Under the pieces are notes generated by a model. The model saw nothing but the letters and a program-made list of their open reading frames with translations. It was not told where the DNA came from and did not search any database. This document shows positions 4,515 through 11,692 of a stretch of DNA of 12,832 bases, one piece after another. Both the position numbers and the translations under genes were made by a program. Within the stretch, counting starts at the first letter, position 1. Each line of letters starts with the position of its first letter. Origin of the DNA: an uncultured Clostridia bacterium. Lineage in GTDB: Bacteria > Bacillota > Clostridia > Oscillospirales > CAG-272. The DNA lies in the NCBI GenBank assembly GCA_947627815.1, contig CANQXN010000037.1:1-12832 (forward strand), read 5' to 3'.

Positions 4515-6536
4515 ATGAAAAAAATTATTTTTATCCTGCTTGCTTTGGGGCTTTTTCTTGCGCTGCTTCTGTCCGCCTGCGGGAATGACAATACCGAAGG
4601 GATATCCGGCGGGGAATCGACCGAGAGCGGCGCGCCGGCTTCTTCTGTGGCCGCTTCTTCGCCTGTGACCTCGTCGATCGAAACGCCGTCCGATGATACG
4701 CCCGATTCCTCTTCCGTGACGCCGGAAGAAAAAGAATACACCGTTTCCTTTCTTTTGAACGGCGGCGCCATGGCTGAACAGGAGCTTTTGCTCAAGGAGG
4801 GAAGCGTTCTTTCCTTTGCCGCCTATCAGCCGGTAAGAGAGGGATACGATTTTTCCGGTTGGGCTTGTCAGGACAAGCTTTTTGCGCTTTCTGACAGCTA
4901 TATTGTCACAGGTCCCGTCACTTTTTCGGCGGTATGGATTGTCAAGGAAAGCGATCCTAACGCTTTTATCTTTGTGCCATCTGAAGACGGCTCCTATTAT
5001 ATCCTTGCCGACCTCGCCGAGGACTTTGCCCTGACACGCGCGGTCATCCCCGGCACCTATCAGGGAAAACCGGTCAAAGAGATCGCAAACGGCGTTTTTT
5101 CCTACAATGACACACTTTGCGAGATCGATTTTTCCCGCTGTACGGCTTTAGAAAAGATCGGCTCTTATAATTTTTCCTACTGTCCGGCGTTGGCCGCGGT
5201 GCGCCTTACCGGCTGCGCGGCGCTTGTCGAGATCGGGGATTCCTGTTTCCATGCCGCGCCGTCGCTTGCCGAAATTGATCTTCGCGGCCTTGGCGCCCTG
5301 ACCTCTGTCGGCAACAGTTGTTTCAACGGTTACGAGGGATCTCAGGCCGGCGCCGTCAACGGTATGCCGCTTGCCGCTCTTGACTTTTCCGACTGCCGGG
5401 CGCTTAAACACATCGGACAATTCTGCTTTTGGTATTTAGATCGCTTGGAAGCGCTTGACCTGTCCGCTACAAGCCTTGAAACCGTGGAGCGGCAGTGCAT
5501 CAAAAACTCTCCGGCGCTCTTGCAAATCGGACTTCCTGCCACCTTGCGGCTCGATGGCATCGGGAGCGAGTTTATCACCGACTGCGACAGCCTGAAAGAG
5601 ATTTTTGTACACAAAGACAGCCTCTATCTTTCGGTTTACGAAGGGATTCTCTATGATGCCGATCTGAGCGAAGTGCTGAAATGTCCGGCGCAAGCTGCCA
5701 TGACATCCTATACCGCGCCTGCCTCGGTGGTCAGGGTACGCGCTCAGGCCTTTAAAAATGCGGTCGGCCTTGAAAAAATCGATTTCTCGGCTTGCCGTCT
5801 TTCCGAGATTGAATTTCAGGCGTTTGACGGCTGCGGCGCCGCGCTGCTTTCTCTTCCGTTTGACGAGGCGGGATATTACGAAGACGGGAGTACGGTCACT
5901 TGCGGCTCCGGGTGGAATCGTGGCGTGAAGGAATTGCGCTACGGCCCGCGCTATCTCTTTTTTACATTGTATCAAAATGAGCTTATGGACGGCATGATTG
6001 TAGCGCAAGATACCATGTATCTTGCCGCCTATGCCACCTTTGGCGATGATCGCTGCTCTTTGTCTGTCACGGTCAACGGCGCGCCTGCCGAGGAAAAGGA
6101 CGGGCGGTATCTCCTTTCTTTTGCGGAAGGGGAAAATACCGTTTTGCTGACGGCGACAAGCGGTGACCGCCGCGAAAACTGGTCTTATACCGTCACCAAA
6201 AGCGGCCGCCTGCTTTTGAAAACCGATCTTGCCGGCGATGAGATAACGGCCAAGGATTCGCTCTCTTTTCATGTGTGGGTGGAGGACGCCACGGGCAACA
6301 GGGTGGATGCTTCGAACCTTGCCATTGACTTTGCCTATGATTCCGACAGCTTTTCCGGCACGCCGTTTGGCTGCTTTGAAACAGATTATGATCCCGAAAA
6401 TATGACTTATACGCTTGTCATCGACAACGCTACGCTCTATGATTTTTGCTACTTCTTCGATTTTTATAAAATCCGTCTGCGCTTCACGCTTTGCGATGAT
6501 ATCACCGTCACGGTTTTCTATGCCGCTGACATGTGA
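4515..6536 (+). CDS. BspA-like leucine-rich-repeat surface lipoprotein
   Basis: Predicted 673 residues, first gene of the operon. Start at the ATG at 4515 with AAGGA at 4503-4507. The lipobox Leu-Ser-Ala-Cys gives Cys22 as lipid anchor. A Ser/Thr/Pro-rich linker runs to about residue 72. Residues 75-141 form a Listeria-Bacteroides-type repeat (G-Y-D-F-S-G-W). From about 155 to 460 come BspA/LRR_5-type leucine-rich repeats, with recurring I-D-F-S-x-C-x-A-L-x-x-I-G and C-F units. The C-terminus (about 494-673) is one beta-sandwich repeat (C-S-L-S-V-T-V-N-G) plus a terminal domain, both matching the next gene's product. BspA-like repeats usually mediate protein or host-surface binding. In this operon it could be a scaffold or capture arm for the neighbouring DUF4430 proteins; that is inference. 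The next gene starts within 30 bases. Confidence 0.88.
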   Translation: MKKIIFILLALGLFLALLLSACGNDNTEGISGGESTESGAPASSVAASSPVTSSIETPSDDTPDSSSVTPEEKEYTVSFLLNGGAMAEQELLLKEGSVLSFAAYQPVREGYDFSGWACQDKLFALSDSYIVTGPVTFSAVWIVKESDPNAFIFVPSEDGSYYILADLAEDFALTRAVIPGTYQGKPVKEIANGVFSYNDTLCEIDFSRCTALEKIGSYNFSYCPALAAVRLTGCAALVEIGDSCFHAAPSLAEIDLRGLGALTSVGNSCFNGYEGSQAGAVNGMPLAALDFSDCRALKHIGQFCFWYLDRLEALDLSATSLETVERQCIKNSPALLQIGLPATLRLDGIGSEFITDCDSLKEIFVHKDSLYLSVYEGILYDADLSEVLKCPAQAAMTSYTAPASVVRVRAQAFKNAVGLEKIDFSACRLSEIEFQAFDGCGAALLSLPFDEAGYYEDGSTVTCGSGWNRGVKELRYGPRYLFFTLYQNELMDGMIVAQDTMYLAAYATFGDDRCSLSVTVNGAPAEEKDGRYLLSFAEGENTVLLTATSGDRRENWSYTVTKSGRLLLKTDLAGDEITAKDSLSFHVWVEDATGNRVDASNLAIDFAYDSDSFSGTPFGCFETDYDPENMTYTLVIDNATLYDFCYFFDFYKIRLRFTLCDDITVTVFYAADM

Positions 6537-6562
6537 GCCGCGTGGGGGTGATATTTGACCGT

Positions 6563-8395
6563 ATGAAAGCAAACATTCCAAGAAAACGGTTCTTACTTCT
6601 TTTCGCGCTTCTTATGTTGGCGCTCCTGCTTTTTGCGGCCTGCGCCTCCGAAGAGCAAGAACTGCTCTGGCAAACCGATCTTCTCTCCGACCGCCTTGTG
6701 ACCGAGGAGGTTTATGAATTTCACGCCGTCGTGTACAACGCCGACGGGAGCCTCTGTTCTCTCGAGGTCTTTTGCGGCGGGGAAGCGCTTTCAGGAGAAA
6801 ACGGACGCTATCAGGCGCACCTTCTGCCGGGCGAAAACGAGATAGTCCTTCGCGCCGCAGATCATGCGGTAAAAGAGGAGCGCTCCTATCTTGTTACCTA
6901 TCGCGCCGATCTTGTGATCGATACCGACTGCCAGACGGCCATGGTTATCAACGACAAAATCTCCTTTTCCGCGCAGGCGTTTTTCAACGATACCCCCTGC
7001 GCCCTTTCGGTGACACACAACGGCGCGCCGCTGCAACCGACTGACGGAGCCGATTACGAGGCCACGCTTTCGCTCGGCGACAATCGATTTGATTTTACCG
7101 CCCGCAGCGGCAGTCACATGGTGGAAAAGTCGGTGTCGTTGCGCTATGAAGGCTTTACTTTGATCAGCGACCTTGCCGATAGCGAAACCAACAATGCCGC
7201 GTTTTCCTTTCGCGCTAAGGCGCGTTACGGGGAAGAGGACTGCGATCTTTCTGTGACCTGCAACGGTGTTGCTGTCACGCCGGTGGGCAACCGCTACGAT
7301 CTTGCCCTGAATCCGGGGGACAATACGGTGGTGATCCGCGCTTTTTCCGGCGCCATGGAAAAATACAGCCGCTTTACCCTTCGCTTTCTCAACGCACAGC
7401 CGACGCTTTGGGCATCCTTAAACGAAAGCGCGGTTTACCGCTCCTCGTTTCTCTCCTTCGATGTTAAAGCTACCGACGGCCTCGGCGGCAAACTGCCGCC
7501 TTCGGCGCTCGATTTTGCCATCGATTATGACGCGTCCGACGGTATCGAGGATTTTAAGCCCCTTGTCGGCCTTGCGCAGGTTTGGGATGACGATGTCATG
7601 ACCGGCTTTCGCCTCGATCTCAAAAAGACCCTGCTTTCTGCGGCGGGGCGCCCCGTTGTTTTGAAAATTACCGCCGAAACCGCCGTGGGCAGCGTCTCGC
7701 AAAGTTATCGGATGGTCTATGAGCCGGCGGAAACCGGGGAGACAATCGGCGAGATTGTCTTTTCTCTCGAAGGTTTTACCGTGGGGAAGGGCTTCTTCAT
7801 CGCCCCCTGCCTTATTCCCATTCGGGAGGGGCAGAATTTTGCCGCCCTTTTGACCGAACTGTTAGAGGCGCACGGCTTCTCCTATCATGCGACAGGACAG
7901 GTAAACGAGGGATTTTATCTTGCCGCCATCGGCGGCCTCGACCTTGACGGCAACGCGATTCCGTCGCCCCTGTGGGAGCGCCTCTCGGGGCAGGGATACG
8001 AGCGCACGCTCTCTCCCGGCGGGACGCTTGGCGAATTTGATTACGGCAGCGGATCGGGCTGGATGTACGCCGTCAACGGCATATATAAAAATTACGGTTT
8101 TTCCGATTATTATCCGCAGGACGGCGATGTCGTCCGGGTGCAGTTTACGCTCGCGCTGGGCGCTGACATCGGCGGCGGCCATGCGCTTGGCGGCGCATCG
8201 GACGACTGGATGTCGTATCACGCCGATTACGCCCCGCTTCTTGCGGCGCTTGCCAAAGTCGAAAAGGCAAATCCTTCCGACGACGCCGTCTATCGCGATG
8301 TGCTTGCAAAGACTGGCGTCTGGGATCTTCCCGAAGCGACGCTGACATCGCTCTACGACAGGCTTTTAGCCGCCTACGCGGCAATCCTTTCTTGA
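6563..8395 (+). CDS. Surface lipoprotein with tandem beta-sandwich repeats and C-terminal DUF4430
   Basis: Predicted 610 residues. I choose the ATG at 6563: it is followed by a basic N-terminus and hydrophobic core ending in the lipobox Phe-Ala-Ala-Cys (Cys27). GGGGGTGAT at 6544-6552 is a plausible ribosome site, though in-frame GTG codons at 6533, 6542 and 6548 cannot be excluded. Residues about 30-280 hold three similar repeats of about 80 residues, each with a C-x-L-x-V-x-x-x-G strand, a P/L-G-(D/E)-N-x turn and a closing Y/L-x-V strand. A related but distinct domain (about 285-395) carries F-A-I-D-Y-D-A-S-D. Residues about 396-535 are DUF4430, with the hallmark G-S-G-W-M-Y-A-V-N-G (Trp500) and N-Y-G-F-S-D-Y-Y. 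DUF4430 resembles the C-terminal beta-domain of transcobalamin and intrinsic factor. Expected to be lipid-anchored outside the membrane and to bind a ligand. A corrinoid is a guess from fold only. Confidence 0.88.
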   Translation: MKANIPRKRFLLLFALLMLALLLFAACASEEQELLWQTDLLSDRLVTEEVYEFHAVVYNADGSLCSLEVFCGGEALSGENGRYQAHLLPGENEIVLRAADHAVKEERSYLVTYRADLVIDTDCQTAMVINDKISFSAQAFFNDTPCALSVTHNGAPLQPTDGADYEATLSLGDNRFDFTARSGSHMVEKSVSLRYEGFTLISDLADSETNNAAFSFRAKARYGEEDCDLSVTCNGVAVTPVGNRYDLALNPGDNTVVIRAFSGAMEKYSRFTLRFLNAQPTLWASLNESAVYRSSFLSFDVKATDGLGGKLPPSALDFAIDYDASDGIEDFKPLVGLAQVWDDDVMTGFRLDLKKTLLSAAGRPVVLKITAETAVGSVSQSYRMVYEPAETGETIGEIVFSLEGFTVGKGFFIAPCLIPIREGQNFAALLTELLEAHGFSYHATGQVNEGFYLAAIGGLDLDGNAIPSPLWERLSGQGYERTLSPGGTLGEFDYGSGSGWMYAVNGIYKNYGFSDYYPQDGDVVRVQFTLALGADIGGGHALGGASDDWMSYHADYAPLLAALAKVEKANPSDDAVYRDVLAKTGVWDLPEATLTSLYDRLLAAYAAILS

Positions 8396-8418
8396 CGGAT
8401 GAACAAAATCAAACAAGT

Positions 8419-10275
8419 ATGAAAGCAAAAATTTTCTCTCTTTTCCTTCTTTTTCTGATGCTTTTGGAAGCTTTGCCGCTGCCGCTTTTCGCCCAGTCGG
8501 TACACAATCCTGTGGACGACCCGCAAAGTGTGGCCGAAGGGATCGTTGCCTGGAAAAAAAGCACGCTCGGCGCCGGTTCCGATGAACCGCTCATCAATGC
8601 GGCGCTTCTGGCGCACGCCGGCACCACCGCCGGGGACTGGTATCCCATCGCGCTCGGGCGGTTGGGCATCGAGGACAACCAAATCGGCTATCTCGGCGTA
8701 ATTGCCGACACGGTCTCTAAGCGCTATGCCCGCGCAGAAAAGCTCGACCGCGCCAAGGCCACCGAATGGCACAGAATCACGCTCGCCATGCTGGCTTGCG
8801 GCGGCAATCCGCGCAAGGCGGGGCTTGCCGCCGACATCGACCTCATCGCCGACGGCACCTACAACCGCGCCGACGCTTCCTCCGGCGGCCTTTTGGGCAA
8901 GCAGGGCATCAACGGCTTTATCTGGGGGCTGATTGCCCTTGACAGCCTTTTCTATGCGGTGCCGGAAGACGCGTACTATACGCGGGACGACATCATTTTG
9001 AATCTCTTGAATCGCCAACTTGACGACGGCGGCTGGGCGCTTTCCGGCGATAGGGCCGATCCCGATATTACCGCCATGACGCTCCAGGCGCTCGCCCCCT
9101 ATGTCAACAGCGAAAAAGTCTATACTTTCAAGAGCAAGACCGGAGAGACGCGCACCCTGACCGTCCGCCGCGCCGTCAGCGACGCCTTGGACTGCCTTTC
9201 AAACGCGCAGTTGCCGAGCGGCGATTTTGAGAGCTGGAATACACAGAATGTGGAAAGCACCGCGCAGGTGATCATCGCCCTTTGCTCGCTCGGGATCGAC
9301 CCTTTCACGGACGAACGCTTCATCAAAGACGGGCATACGGCCTATGACGGCCTATTGCGCTATCGTAACGCCGACGGCGGTTTTATCCATTCTTTCCGCT
9401 TTGATCCCGACAATCCGACATCACTGCCCGACACTTCCAACAGTATGGCAGGCGAGCAGGCGCTCTGCGCCATGGCGGCGCTGATCCGCTATCAAAAGGG
9501 GCAGCGTCGGCTGTACGATTTTCGGCCGGAGATGAGTGAAGAAGAGAAAACATCGATTGCCTCGGTGGAAAACGCCATTCTATCCCTTTCTTTTTCCTCG
9601 GCAAAAAGTGAAATAGAAGAAGTGTATAACAGCTATCTTGCCATACCGGCAAGTGATCGCAGTTATGTCGGCTCTTATGGCCGTCTGTCGGAACTTCTCA
9701 TAGCCGCCGGGATTCCTTTTACCGAAGAAGAGATTCACTATAACAGCGGCGACGCCGGTCTGATTTCCCCAATGCAGGAGTTTACCGAGCGGGATATCGC
9801 GGCCGTTCTGGTACTGCCGGAAAAGGTTACCATGGCAGAAAAAGCCGAGATTTTGCGGCTTTTCCTCAAAATCGAAAACTCTTTCGATTTTGAGGAAAAA
9901 GAAAAAATGCGGCAGCGCCTTGACAAAGCCAAGCGCGATCTGGATGCGCTGGAGGGGGAAATCGAAGCCATCAAAGCCGAAATCCGCGACAAGCTCTATC
10001 CGTTTGACAAAATCGGCCTTGGCGACAGAGCCGTGGTTTATGATCTCTATGAGCGCTTTGCGGCGCTGTCGGATTACGATCGGTCGCTGTTTGAAGCAAG
10101 CGATGTCGAGGGACTTTTGAAGAGCAAAACGCGGGTGGACAATCTGCGTTTGGCGCTCGTTCTTTCGCTCTCTTTGGGGGGTGCTTCGCTTCTTCTTGTT
10201 CTGTTTTTGGTCTACCGCATCCGACGGAGAAAAAAACGAAAGGCGCTTCGCGCCATGCCGGAGAGTGACGAATGA
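8419..10275 (+). CDS. Membrane-tethered prenyltransferase/squalene-oxidase-repeat alpha-barrel protein
   Basis: Predicted 618 residues. Start at the ATG at 8419, 23 bases after the preceding stop, with a poor ribosome site, so translation may be coupled. An N-terminal signal peptide ends near Leu-Phe-Ala and has no lipobox. Residues about 30-370 show prenyltransferase/squalene-oxidase-type helical repeats, marked by G-G-W near 204, S-G-D-F-E-S-W near 267 and D-G-G-F-I-H near 319, each followed by A-x-x-A-L helices. This alpha/alpha-barrel fold is shared with the N-terminal domain of intrinsic factor and transcobalamin. There is no D-x-D-D cyclase motif that I can see, and the protein is extracytoplasmic, so terpene chemistry is unlikely. 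A coiled coil rich in E/K/R follows (about 481-534), then one transmembrane helix (about 578-600) and an R-R-R-K-K-R-K tail. It should project outside the cell from the membrane beside the DUF4430 partners. Confidence 0.85.
   Translation: MKAKIFSLFLLFLMLLEALPLPLFAQSVHNPVDDPQSVAEGIVAWKKSTLGAGSDEPLINAALLAHAGTTAGDWYPIALGRLGIEDNQIGYLGVIADTVSKRYARAEKLDRAKATEWHRITLAMLACGGNPRKAGLAADIDLIADGTYNRADASSGGLLGKQGINGFIWGLIALDSLFYAVPEDAYYTRDDIILNLLNRQLDDGGWALSGDRADPDITAMTLQALAPYVNSEKVYTFKSKTGETRTLTVRRAVSDALDCLSNAQLPSGDFESWNTQNVESTAQVIIALCSLGIDPFTDERFIKDGHTAYDGLLRYRNADGGFIHSFRFDPDNPTSLPDTSNSMAGEQALCAMAALIRYQKGQRRLYDFRPEMSEEEKTSIASVENAILSLSFSSAKSEIEEVYNSYLAIPASDRSYVGSYGRLSELLIAAGIPFTEEEIHYNSGDAGLISPMQEFTERDIAAVLVLPEKVTMAEKAEILRLFLKIENSFDFEEKEKMRQRLDKAKRDLDALEGEIEAIKAEIRDKLYPFDKIGLGDRAVVYDLYERFAALSDYDRSLFEASDVEGLLKSKTRVDNLRLALVLSLSLGGASLLLVLFLVYRIRRRKKRKALRAMPESDE
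9860..9899. repeat. Perfect 18-base-pair inverted repeat inside the alpha-barrel gene
   Basis: The arm 9860-9877 (TTTTCCTCAAAATCGAAA) is perfectly complementary to 9882-9899 across a four-base loop (ACTC). It lies in the coding region just before the coiled coil and encodes residues around L-K-I-E-N-S-F-D-F-E-E-K. No T-run follows, so it is not a standard terminator on the plus strand. On the minus strand a T-rich arm tail exists, but no convergent gene does. Confidence 0.9.
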
Positions 10276-10814
10276 AAAAAGATCTTCTCGCGCTTTCGGT
10301 TCTTGTCTTTCTTCTGATTGCGCTCTTTTCGGGTACTCGTATTCAATCGGTGGAAGACTACTACCTTACGCACATTGACGATATACAAAAAGACAGCGAA
10401 ACGGTGTTTCTGACCGTACGCTGTGACAGCGTTTTTGCACACTGGGAGGATCTCGATCCCGTGCTGGCAGAGGGATCCTATCTCCCGCAGGATGGGATTG
10501 TTCTTGCCCGCACCGAATATGTTCTTCGTCCCGGGGATACGGTGTATGACATTTTAAACAGAGCAATGCGGTACAACAAGATACCGATGGAATGTGCCTA
10601 TTCCATCGGTTATGAAAGCGTATATGTGCAGGGAATTCATCATCTTTACGAGTTTAGCTGTGGGGAGCTGTCCGGCTGGATGTATCAGGTCAACGGCGTT
10701 TTCCCGAATTATGGCTGCAGCCGATTTGAACTTTCCGATAAAGATGAAATTGTCTGGATCTATACCTGCGATTTGGGGCGCGATATCGGCGCGGGAGGAG
10801 GGTGGCAGCGATGA
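10272..10814 (+). CDS. Small secreted DUF4430 protein
   Basis: Predicted 180 residues. The ATG overlaps the previous stop (ATGA at 10272-10275) and GGAG lies at 10260-10263. A short basic start and a hydrophobic helix to about residue 20 suggest a signal peptide or membrane anchor; there is no lipobox. The rest, about 45-178, is one DUF4430 domain with the hallmark S-G-W-M-Y-Q-V-N-G (Trp136) and N-Y-G-C-S-R-F, closing in D-I-G-A-G-G-G. The ending closely resembles D-I-G-G-G-H in the 610-residue protein. Family knowledge places this domain as the beta-half of transcobalamin-like binders. Following the barrel protein directly and overlapping the EcfT gene, it is a good candidate for the partner that completes the binder or hands ligand to the transporter. 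Ligand unknown. Confidence 0.87.
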   Translation: MKKDLLALSVLVFLLIALFSGTRIQSVEDYYLTHIDDIQKDSETVFLTVRCDSVFAHWEDLDPVLAEGSYLPQDGIVLARTEYVLRPGDTVYDILNRAMRYNKIPMECAYSIGYESVYVQGIHHLYEFSCGELSGWMYQVNGVFPNYGCSRFELSDKDEIVWIYTCDLGRDIGAGGGWQR

Positions 10815-11692
10815 AATATTTTGACAGGCTCCATCCGCTTCCGGCTTTTGTCTATTTTTTGATGATCCTGCTTCTCACCATGTTCACATCGCACCCTGTG
10901 GCGGTGGGCATCAGCTATTTTTCCGCCCTTTTCTTCTGCGGGATGCTTTTGGGCGTCAAAAAGCTTTTTGCAAGCCTTGCCTATACGCTGCCGATAACGC
11001 TGCTTATCGCGCTTGCCAATCCGCTTTTTGTCCATCGGGGCGAGACGATTCTCTTTTTCCTCAATGACAATCCGGTGACGCTTGAAGCCATTCTTTACGG
11101 GGTGCAGTCGGCGTTCATGATTATGGCGGTTTTCTATTGGTGCCGCAATTATTCCCGTGTGATGACAAGCGACAAATTTATCTATCTCTTTGGGCGGATT
11201 CTGCCGAAGCTCTCGCTGATTTTTTCGCTCTCCCTGGCTTTTCTTCCGAAATTGAAGCGAAAATATCGGGAGATCGACAGAGCGCAGAAGGCGCTCGGTT
11301 TTTATGCCGGCAAAAGCCGGTTTGACAAAGTGCGCGCCAAAATGCGCGTGTTGTCGATCCTTTTGACGAACAGTTTAGAGAGCGCCGTCACCACGGCGGA
11401 CAGTATGCGCGCCCGTGGCTACGGCCTCAAGGGGCGCTCCTCCTTCGCGCTCTATCGCGTCACTCCGGCGGACATGGCTTTTCTGGCCGCTACACTGCTT
11501 GCCGGGAGCGCGCTCGTCGTCATGCTCTTTTTCGGCGTAGGCGATTTTCATTATTATCCCGCCATGTCTAAGCTGTCATGGTCGCCTCTTTTTTCTTGCT
11601 TTGTCCTCATCTTTGCATTGCTCGCCTTTTTGCCCACGGCATCCGAAATCCGGGAGGATCTGTTATGGCACAGATTGAGATCGAAAATCTGA
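10811..11692 (+). CDS. ecfT: Energy-coupling factor transporter transmembrane subunit EcfT
   Basis: Predicted 293-residue integral membrane protein of the EcfT/CbiQ family, the coupling subunit that joins the ATPases to a substrate-binding S component. The ATG at 10811 overlaps the preceding stop (ATGA) and follows GGAGGAGGG ending at 10802. An in-frame GTG at 10802 would overlap that ribosome site. Several hydrophobic helices are visible: about 15-55, 58-75, 95-115, 130-150 and two near the C-terminus. The cytoplasmic coupling segment has R-A-Q-K-A-L-G-F and the characteristic S-M-R-A-R-G-Y-G (residues 198-205), the Ala-Arg-Gly motif that docks into the ATPases. The next gene starts 28 bases inside this one. 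Substrate cannot be told from EcfT; the gene order points to the ligand of the upstream surface proteins. Confidence 0.93.
   Translation: MKYFDRLHPLPAFVYFLMILLLTMFTSHPVAVGISYFSALFFCGMLLGVKKLFASLAYTLPITLLIALANPLFVHRGETILFFLNDNPVTLEAILYGVQSAFMIMAVFYWCRNYSRVMTSDKFIYLFGRILPKLSLIFSLSLAFLPKLKRKYREIDRAQKALGFYAGKSRFDKVRAKMRVLSILLTNSLESAVTTADSMRARGYGLKGRSSFALYRVTPADMAFLAATLLAGSALVVMLFFGVGDFHYYPAMSKLSWSPLFSCFVLIFALLAFLPTASEIREDLLWHRLRSKI

Noticed and set aside
5436..6581. 381-codon minus-strand open frame
   Set aside because: It lies wholly antisense to the lipoprotein gene. Its basic, low-complexity composition is typical of a shadow frame, and there is no ribosome site or family resemblance.
8419..10275. 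Terpene cyclase or squalene-hopene cyclase function for the alpha-barrel protein
   Set aside because: The fold repeats are similar, but the protein has a signal peptide and a C-terminal membrane tether, I see no D-x-D-D motif, and the neighbours are surface-binding and transport genes.
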